This document shows positions 58,060-64,000 of a stretch of 64,000 nucleotides of DNA, piece after piece. Both the position numbers and the translations under genes were made by a program. Below the pieces are notes generated by a model. The model saw only the letters and a list, made by a program, of their open reading frames with translations. It ran no database searches and was not told the DNA's origin. Numbering within the stretch: position 1 is the first letter of the stretch; every line of letters starts with the position of its first letter. Source of the stretch: an uncultured Saprospiraceae bacterium (GTDB lineage: Bacteria > Bacteroidota > Bacteroidia > Chitinophagales > Saprospiraceae); NCBI GenBank assembly GCA_938015435.1, contig CALLPN010000016.1, positions 62,001 to 126,000 on the forward strand, given 5' to 3'.

Positions 58060-58351
58060 TCTTATGAGATTTAGGTTGGTTAAGTATAATTTCTTAAATC
58101 GAAACTACCATAACTCCAACCCATAAACGCTCCAAAGTCGTCTTGAGAAAGTTTAAACATCCTTGATCATTCCGAAGGGAATCAACAAGAACGTTCAGAT
58201 TTACAGGTTGGTGTAAAGTATGTTCGAGTGCAATTTAAAAAAATTACTCAAGTAACACAGCGCACATTCTTTTAATTTAATAAAGATAGTGTAGTTTTAA
58301 CACTTATTAGATATCGCCTTTATAATCGACTAGAGCTTAAACATATACATA

Positions 58352-61300
58352 ATGTCAAATATATCTTTATTCAACCATTACTACTCACGCGTACTCTTAT
58401 TCGTCTGTATTTCAGTCTTATACAGTACCACTTCTTATAGTCAAGTATTTGGTATTGGTTGTCAAGAAGAGGATGTGGCCGTGCTAGGTCTTGAGAGAAA
58501 AGATTGGAACAATCCTTCTGGAAATACTTCAATCCATAGTGAAGGAAGTATGCATAATTTCACATTGCCTAATTCACCTGGACCTTGTAAGAGGATATCA
58601 AACATCTCTATTTCCATAAATGTAATTAGCCCAGTCGACCTCACTAATTTGCCGGCAGATTGCGTGCCTACTCCTAATCCATATTATTATAATATACACA
58701 CCGGATGTGCGCCATTTCTACCTGCGTCTTGCCCAGGGGCTCAGCTCATTTCAGAGACTAATTTTCCTACGTTCGATGACCGAGTGATATCCATTAATGG
58801 AAATTTTGCGTTTGGAGATAACTTAGCCATCGATATAGTACCAGTAATGAATACATTCTGTACTAATGGTCAAAGTGCGCTATCCGCTGTACCACCGTCG
58901 GTAGTACTTGATTACGAAGTATGCGTAATCGTTACAGTTATAGATGAATTAATCACCACTCCAGTAAATATAGGTGGAACATCTCCAATCTGTCCTCTGG
59001 CTACAACAATGATTGGTGTGGGGCCATATTCAGAGTATCTATGGAGCCCTGGCGGTCAAATCACTCAAGCTATTGATGTAGGCCCTGGAACTTATAATGT
59101 AACCGTAACAGATGGAAACGGATGTACTGATACAGACGAGATAATAATTTCAGCTTTTCCTGTTTCACCAATCACTTTCAATCCAGCATCTCCATCAGTT
59201 TGTGGTGCAGGTACAGTTTCTGTTGGAGTAGTTGAAGGATATGCCATGTATGAATGGAGTAATACTCTTTCTGGTCAAACGGTCAATCTATCTCCAGGAA
59301 TGTATGACGTAACCATAACAGATGGCAATCTCTGTACTGCGGTTAATTCTGTTACAGTGGCTACGGAACCTAATCCAGATGCTGGTGGTGACAACTCCAT
59401 GACGATATGTAATAATGCCCCTTTTAATCTAACGGGCCTTCTCGGTGCCACTGCAGATGCTGGTGGCATATTTTCCAATCCATCTGGAACTGGAAATTTG
59501 TCAGGATCTATGGTTAATACTGCCGGATTAGAAGGAATGACAATCGACTATCTATATACAGTAGGTCTTCCTACTGATCCCTGTGGCCAAGCGGTCGCCA
59601 CACTTACACTTACGATAGAAGAACCATTAGAAGCTGGTGATAACAATTCAGCTACTTTATGCGACAATGCTCCAGATTTTGACTTAACCACTTTGTTGAG
59701 TGCTGATGCTGATGCAGGAGGTGCATTTTCGGATCCAGGAGGTACTGGGTCACTCACGGGTTCCATGGTCGATGTATCAGGCCTTGGAGGCCAAACGGTT
59801 AACTTCACTTATACGGTAGGTCTTCCTACTGACGCTTGTGGTACAGACCAAGCTACACTTACGCTAACTGTCAGCGAAGAATTGTTTGCCGGCGTTGACA
59901 ATTCCACTACAGTATGTGATGGAGACTTTGTAGATCTAAATACTTTACTTGATGGTAGTGCAGATGGTGGCGGTGCCTTTTCAGACCCTGCAGGTACAGG
60001 ATCTCTTGCTGGCGCAACGGTAAACACTCAAAACCTTGGAGGACAAACATTGACTTTCATATATGAAGTGGGAATTGCTACCGATCCTTGCGGTACAGAC
60101 CAAGCTACTTTAACCGTCGTTGTGGAATCATTCGTAGATGCAGGTGTAGACAATTCGACTTCTGTTTGTGCTGGAACCTCGGTTAATCTCAATACGTTAC
60201 TTGATGTTTCAGCAAGTACTGGAGGAACATTTTCAGATCCTTCTTCTACTGGAACACTAACAGGCTTTACAGTAAATACCACTGGAGAAGCTGGACAAAC
60301 TCTAAATTTCGTTTATACGGTAGGTACTGCGGGTAGTACGTGTGGCACAGACGAAGCGACACTTACAGTTATGGTAACCTCTTCTACAGAAGCAGGCGAT
60401 GACAATACGACTACGGTCTGCGAAGGAAGTACAGTAGATCTCAGTACCCTATTAGCGCTCAATGCAGATGCAGGAGGTACATATTCAGATCCAGGAGCAA
60501 CAGGCGCTCTGACCATTGATATGGTAAATACTACTGGACGTGCAGGACAAACTCTAAATTTCATTTACACTGTAGGTTCCGCTGCGGATCCTTGCGGCCA
60601 AGATCAAACAACCTTAACGGTTACTGTGGAATCATCGCTTGAGGCTGGTGATGACAATTCAGTAACATTATGTATCGGTGGCATCATTAATCTAGATACC
60701 TATCTAGCGAATGCTGACTTAGGAGGAACTTATACTGATACAGACGGAAGTGGTGGATTAAGTGGTAATATGCTTAACACAGCATCCATAACTCCTGGAC
60801 CATATACGTATCAATATGAAGTAGGAGATGGAGTGACTTGTCCATTGGACAATGCTGTTATTGAATTAATATTTAGTGGTTCACTCGATGCCAATTTCGC
60901 TATTGATACCATTGAGATTTGCTATGATATTTGTCAAGAAGTTAATTTAACTTTTACAGGAGCAGGACCATTTACTTATGACCTAGCAGTGAGCGATCAG
61001 AATGGCGTATCGCAAGCTAATACTAGTCTATCGAGTTCGGCTAATGCATTTTCCATATACTTATGTAATGATGAGTCTATGATAGAATTTTCTAACGATA
61101 CATTGAATTTCAATAATTTAGATTCTTTAGTATTGACTTTAGAAAATGTGCAAGGCGATGCCTGTAACTCAGCTTTAATAGATTCGCTGTGGATTACATC
61201 TCTACCTGCTAATGTCTTCCAATTAGATACGTCTATATGTATATTAGATACGCTGTTTATAAATGGCCTAGAACTGTTTTCTGGCAACTCTTCTTACATC

Positions 61301-64000
61301 GATACCATTCCTGGAATTGAGTGTGATAGTTTCATTAATATAAATGTTACTTTCTCTAATATTGATACGAGCTACATTGTAGAAACTATATGTGCTGGTG
61401 ATTCGGTCAATTACTTTTCCACTTGGTTTGATGAGGACTTTGCTTCGGATGAATTCCCTGTTTCCAATCCAAATGGCTGTGACAGTTTATTCATAGTAGA
61501 TATTTCGTTTTTCCCACTTACTGATTCTCTCATCAACCCAATTTTATGTGAAGGTGATTTCATTATCGTCGATGGCGTAACTTACAATGAAGCGAATCCT
61601 ATGGGTCAAGAAATTTTAGAAAATCAAGGTGCAAATGGTTGCGACAGTTTGGTCAATATAGATTTGCAATTTGGTGGAAATATAATTATTACAAGAACTG
61701 ATACACTTTGTGGCAGTGGATCGATAACTATTGGTGGAATGTCAATTGACATGACCAATAATCCGATTATGTTTGATGTACCTGGAGTTGATTGCGATAC
61801 TACATTTGATATCAACTTAACTTTTGCAGACCCTTTACCCAATAATATTGCAGGAATCTATTGCAATAATTTTGACACCTTAGTTAACGGTGTAGTATAT
61901 GATATTAATAATCCATCAGATGCAATCATTATTACAGAAGGTAGTTATCTCGGATGCGACAGTATTATTAATATTGATTTGTTTTTCCTAGCGTCCATTC
62001 AAACTTTTGTTGGTGGTACGTATTGTACTGATTTTGACACTCTAATTAATGGTGTACTATACGATCTTACCAACCCATCAGATGTTATCACCATCGAAGG
62101 AGGAAGCTTTGAAGGTTGTGATAGTATCATTACTATTGACTTAACATTTGTAGATCCCATTCCTAATAATATTATAGGAACTTTTTGTAGTGACTTTGAT
62201 ACTTTAGTCAATGGTGTAGTATATGATATCAGCAATCCATCAGCCATGGATACTATTTTTGGTGGCAGCTTTATCGGCTGTGATAGTTTGATAGTTGTTG
62301 ACCTACAATTTGACAATGGCATCATCATCAATAGGACTGATTCACTTTGTGTAGGTGGCTCCGTTGTGATCGGTGGCACCGTATTTAATGAAGCTAATAA
62401 TCCTAATCAAATAATCGTTCCTGGAATTGATTGTGATACTACATTTGATATTAACTTGACTTTCGTTACTCCAATTCCTAATAACATTTCTGGAACTTTT
62501 TGTAGTGACTTCGATACTTTAGTAAATGGAGTATTATATGACATCAATAATCCATCAGATACAGAAACTATTATAGGAGGAAGCTTCCTCGGCTGCGATA
62601 GTTTGATCGTTATAGATTTACAATTTGATAACGGCATCATTATCAACAGGACAGATTCACTTTGTGCAGGCGGCTCAGTTGTGATCGGTGGTACCGTATT
62701 TAATGAAGCTAATAATCCAAATCAAATAATCGTTCCAGGAATTGATTGTGATACTACTTTCGATATTAACTTGACATTCTTCACTTCTATTCCTAACAAT
62801 ATCTCTGGAAACTTTTGTAGTGACTTCGATACCTTGGTAAATGGAGTTTTGTATGACATCAACAATCCTTCGGATACAGAAACCATAGTAGGAGGAAACT
62901 TCCTAGGTTGTGATAGTTTGATCGTTATCGACTTATCATTCATGACTTGTGATGTAGACGTAACCGTAAGTTCTGTTGGCAACAATTGTGTCGGCGACAA
63001 TTTAGGTATGATCAATGTTGGAATTGCATCGGCGATTGCTCTTCCATATACGATTGTAATAGAAGAACAAGTCTCTGGAGTTCAATCTATGATCAATGTT
63101 ACGATGGAGCAAAACAACTATCAATTTGACAATCTTCCTACTGGAACCTATACAGTATCAGTGGTCGGAAACGACGGTACTGTACTTTATATCGAGACTA
63201 CTACGGTAGATGATTTATTTGCACCTCTATCAGGAACATGGAACTTAATTGATACTATATTTTGCAATGGCGAACTTGCACAGTTAGAATTCATTCCATC
63301 TGGAGGCTTGGCTGATTACAATTACCTTTGGAACAGTACTGATCTTGGAATCGATTCTATTATTAATCAAGTGCCTAGTGGTACATATTCCATCAGTGTC
63401 AGCGATATGAATGGATGTACTTATAATAGCTCTTTTGACATCCAAGAGGGAGTGGCTATCATGGTCAATATTACCGAGACTGATGCAACGTGTGTAGGTG
63501 TTGATGATGGCTCTATTGATGTATTAAATATACAAGGAGGCGTTGGCCCATATACTGTTTTATTTGACGGTCAAGAAATTACAGAATTTCCAATTGACTC
63601 AATAGCTTCTGGAGTGTACACTTTAGAAGTTGTAGATAGTGAGAACTGCAGTACTGGGGAAGAGCAAATAACTATTTTACCTGGAGTAGTATCTGTACTT
63701 GCGGATTATACTTTGGAATATGATATCGACGAAGGGGATACTGTAATATTAGTCGGACAGTTGTTTGAAGATAGTTTGTCATTTCAGTGGGACTCAATAC
63801 CAACACTTAGTTGTTTTGATTGCGCTGAGCCTTTAGCATTTCCTAGTACAACGAGTGGATACAATTTGGTAATCACTACCGAGTTTGGATGTATACAAAT
63901 GGTAAGTATTATCATAAATGTATCAGAAAGTCCAGAGGAACCGGAAGTAGAAGTTAACAACTCTACTCCCAATATTTTTTCTCCTAACGGAGATGGCAAT
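58352..64000 (+). CDS. Giant repeat adhesin with CHU_C (type B T9SS) ending (3' end outside window)
   Basis: Open for 1883 codons from ATG at 58352 to the right edge, so it is absent from the ORF track. Signal peptide 'VLLFVCISVLYSTTSYSQ'. After an N-terminal unit (~35-210) come PKD/SprB-like units ('PYSEYLWSPGGQ ... VTVTDGNGCTD'), then six ~84-residue Ig-like repeats ('AGDDNS ... LLSADADAGGAFSDPGGTG ... FTYTVG'; ~59378-60880), then 'GCDSLIVIDL' repeats with 'TDSLC-GGSVVIGGT' (~61310-62945), then SprB-like repeats ('TCVGVDDGSIDVLNIQGG'). The final residues 'NNSTPNIFSPNGDGN' open the gliding-motility-associated C-terminal domain. A secreted surface adhesin, divergent from the 3191-aa gene (292-bp gap). 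Confidence 0.92.
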   Translation, partial: MSNISLFNHYYSRVLLFVCISVLYSTTSYSQVFGIGCQEEDVAVLGLERKDWNNPSGNTSIHSEGSMHNFTLPNSPGPCKRISNISISINVISPVDLTNLPADCVPTPNPYYYNIHTGCAPFLPASCPGAQLISETNFPTFDDRVISINGNFAFGDNLAIDIVPVMNTFCTNGQSALSAVPPSVVLDYEVCVIVTVIDELITTPVNIGGTSPICPLATTMIGVGPYSEYLWSPGGQITQAIDVGPGTYNVTVTDGNGCTDTDEIIISAFPVSPITFNPASPSVCGAGTVSVGVVEGYAMYEWSNTLSGQTVNLSPGMYDVTITDGNLCTAVNSVTVATEPNPDAGGDNSMTICNNAPFNLTGLLGATADAGGIFSNPSGTGNLSGSMVNTAGLEGMTIDYLYTVGLPTDPCGQAVATLTLTIEEPLEAGDNNSATLCDNAPDFDLTTLLSADADAGGAFSDPGGTGSLTGSMVDVSGLGGQTVNFTYTVGLPTDACGTDQATLTLTVSEELFAGVDNSTTVCDGDFVDLNTLLDGSADGGGAFSDPAGTGSLAGATVNTQNLGGQTLTFIYEVGIATDPCGTDQATLTVVVESFVDAGVDNSTSVCAGTSVNLNTLLDVSASTGGTFSDPSSTGTLTGFTVNTTGEAGQTLNFVYTVGTAGSTCGTDEATLTVMVTSSTEAGDDNTTTVCEGSTVDLSTLLALNADAGGTYSDPGATGALTIDMVNTTGRAGQTLNFIYTVGSAADPCGQDQTTLTVTVESSLEAGDDNSVTLCIGGIINLDTYLANADLGGTYTDTDGSGGLSGNMLNTASITPGPYTYQYEVGDGVTCPLDNAVIELIFSGSLDANFAIDTIEICYDICQEVNLTFTGAGPFTYDLAVSDQNGVSQANTSLSSSANAFSIYLCNDESMIEFSNDTLNFNNLDSLVLTLENVQGDACNSALIDSLWITSLPANVFQLDTSICILDTLFINGLELFSGNSSYIDTIPGIECDSFININVTFSNIDTSYIVETICAGDSVNYFSTWFDEDFASDEFPVSNPNGCDSLFIVDISFFPLTDSLINPILCEGDFIIVDGVTYNEANPMGQEILENQGANGCDSLVNIDLQFGGNIIITRTDTLCGSGSITIGGMSIDMTNNPIMFDVPGVDCDTTFDINLTFADPLPNNIAGIYCNNFDTLVNGVVYDINNPSDAIIITEGSYLGCDSIINIDLFFLASIQTFVGGTYCTDFDTLINGVLYDLTNPSDVITIEGGSFEGCDSIITIDLTFVDPIPNNIIGTFCSDFDTLVNGVVYDISNPSAMDTIFGGSFIGCDSLIVVDLQFDNGIIINRTDSLCVGGSVVIGGTVFNEANNPNQIIVPGIDCDTTFDINLTFVTPIPNNISGTFCSDFDTLVNGVLYDINNPSDTETIIGGSFLGCDSLIVIDLQFDNGIIINRTDSLCAGGSVVIGGTVFNEANNPNQIIVPGIDCDTTFDINLTFFTSIPNNISGNFCSDFDTLVNGVLYDINNPSDTETIVGGNFLGCDSLIVIDLSFMTCDVDVTVSSVGNNCVGDNLGMINVGIASAIALPYTIVIEEQVSGVQSMINVTMEQNNYQFDNLPTGTYTVSVVGNDGTVLYIETTTVDDLFAPLSGTWNLIDTIFCNGELAQLEFIPSGGLADYNYLWNSTDLGIDSIINQVPSGTYSISVSDMNGCTYNSSFDIQEGVAIMVNITETDATCVGVDDGSIDVLNIQGGVGPYTVLFDGQEITEFPIDSIASGVYTLEVVDSENCSTGEEQITILPGVVSVLADYTLEYDIDEGDTVILVGQLFEDSLSFQWDSIPTLSCFDCAEPLAFPSTTSGYNLVITTEFGCIQMVSIIINVSESPEEPEVEVNNSTPNIFSPNGDGN
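59378..60880. repeat. Six tandem ~252-bp intragenic repeats of the adhesin
   Basis: Starts recur at about 59378, 59630, 59882, 60134, 60386 and 60635 with GCTGGTGATGACAATTC-like sequence; spacing of 249-255 bp equals 84 residues. Confidence 0.8.
61310..62945. repeat. Long intragenic 'GCDS' repeat array of the adhesin
   Basis: Alternating units 'FCSDFDTLVNGVLYDINNPS' and 'TDSLC-GGSVVIGGT', each closed by 'GCDSLIVIDL' or 'DCDTTFDINL'. Two copies around 62160-62950 are nearly identical in DNA. Confidence 0.75.

Noticed and set aside
58462-63999. Minus-strand ORFs of 60-126 aa
   Set aside because: Shadows of the adhesin frame that runs off the right edge; their periodic similarity only mirrors the adhesin repeats.

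Overview
The window comes from a Bacteroidota chromosome, most likely a saprospiral or related gliding, particle-associated marine-type lineage (inference). Supporting signs: AT-rich DNA; almost no Shine-Dalgarno sequences; promoters of the Bacteroidota form (TTG / 19 bp / TAnnTTTG, clearest in front of the tRNA gene); several type IX secretion (T9SS) C-terminal sorting domains; gliding-motility-associated (CHU_C) and SprB-like repeats; and very large Cys-rich HYR-type surface proteins.

Layout. 1-5712 (-) is the N-terminal 1904 residues of a giant secreted protein that runs off the left edge; the ORF track misses it. 6058-14361 (-) carries galM, a degenerate-peptidase/beta-propeller/beta-barrel outer membrane protein, a TPR protein and a response regulator/histidine kinase pair. 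The kinase is divergent from a small secreted Cys-rich protein at 14563 (+). 14.9-16.1 kb is a REP/RAYT unit: a frameshifted REP-associated tyrosine transposase between palindromic repeats. It is followed by ileS (-) and a candidate small RNA. 19982-25007 (+) holds two T9SS cargo proteins that are miniature relatives of the giants, then two tandem GH3-family genes. 28.2-33 kb (-) is a set of small genes (GNAT, membrane endonuclease/phosphatase-fold protein, two NTF2-like secreted proteins, NAD(P)H oxidoreductase, AraC regulator) with three copies of a palindromic operator-like motif. 33.3-48.1 kb is largely housekeeping: uvrA, a DUF1801 protein, lipoproteins, an AI-2E family transporter, a CotH-kinase T9SS protein, a CpcT-like lipoprotein, queG, nadC, a CAU-anticodon tRNA, an Lrp/AsnC regulator and a MarC protein. 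48484-58059 (-) is a complete 3191-residue paralog of the left-edge protein. 58352-64000 (+) is the N-terminal part of a repeat-rich adhesin that enters its CHU_C sorting domain exactly at the right edge.

How it fits together. The unifying theme is cell-surface secretion. Four proteins (1-5712, 19982, 22386, 48484) are assembled from the same modules in different numbers; the most distinctive is a roughly 150-180 residue Cys-containing unit with a 'TVIDWC-YD' signature, present six times. With the CotH/lamin-tail protein and the adhesin, about 28 kb of the 64 kb encodes exported surface proteins. The most interesting non-coding signals are the REP/RAYT family with a related repeat cluster 30 kb away, a candidate ~125-nt RNA at 19.74-19.87 kb, the GTCCA-N6-TGGAC sites around the AraC gene, a nested hairpin in the leader of the first giant gene, and a palindrome in front of the Cys-rich gene. 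No CRISPR array, rRNA, prophage or recognisable antiphage locus was seen.
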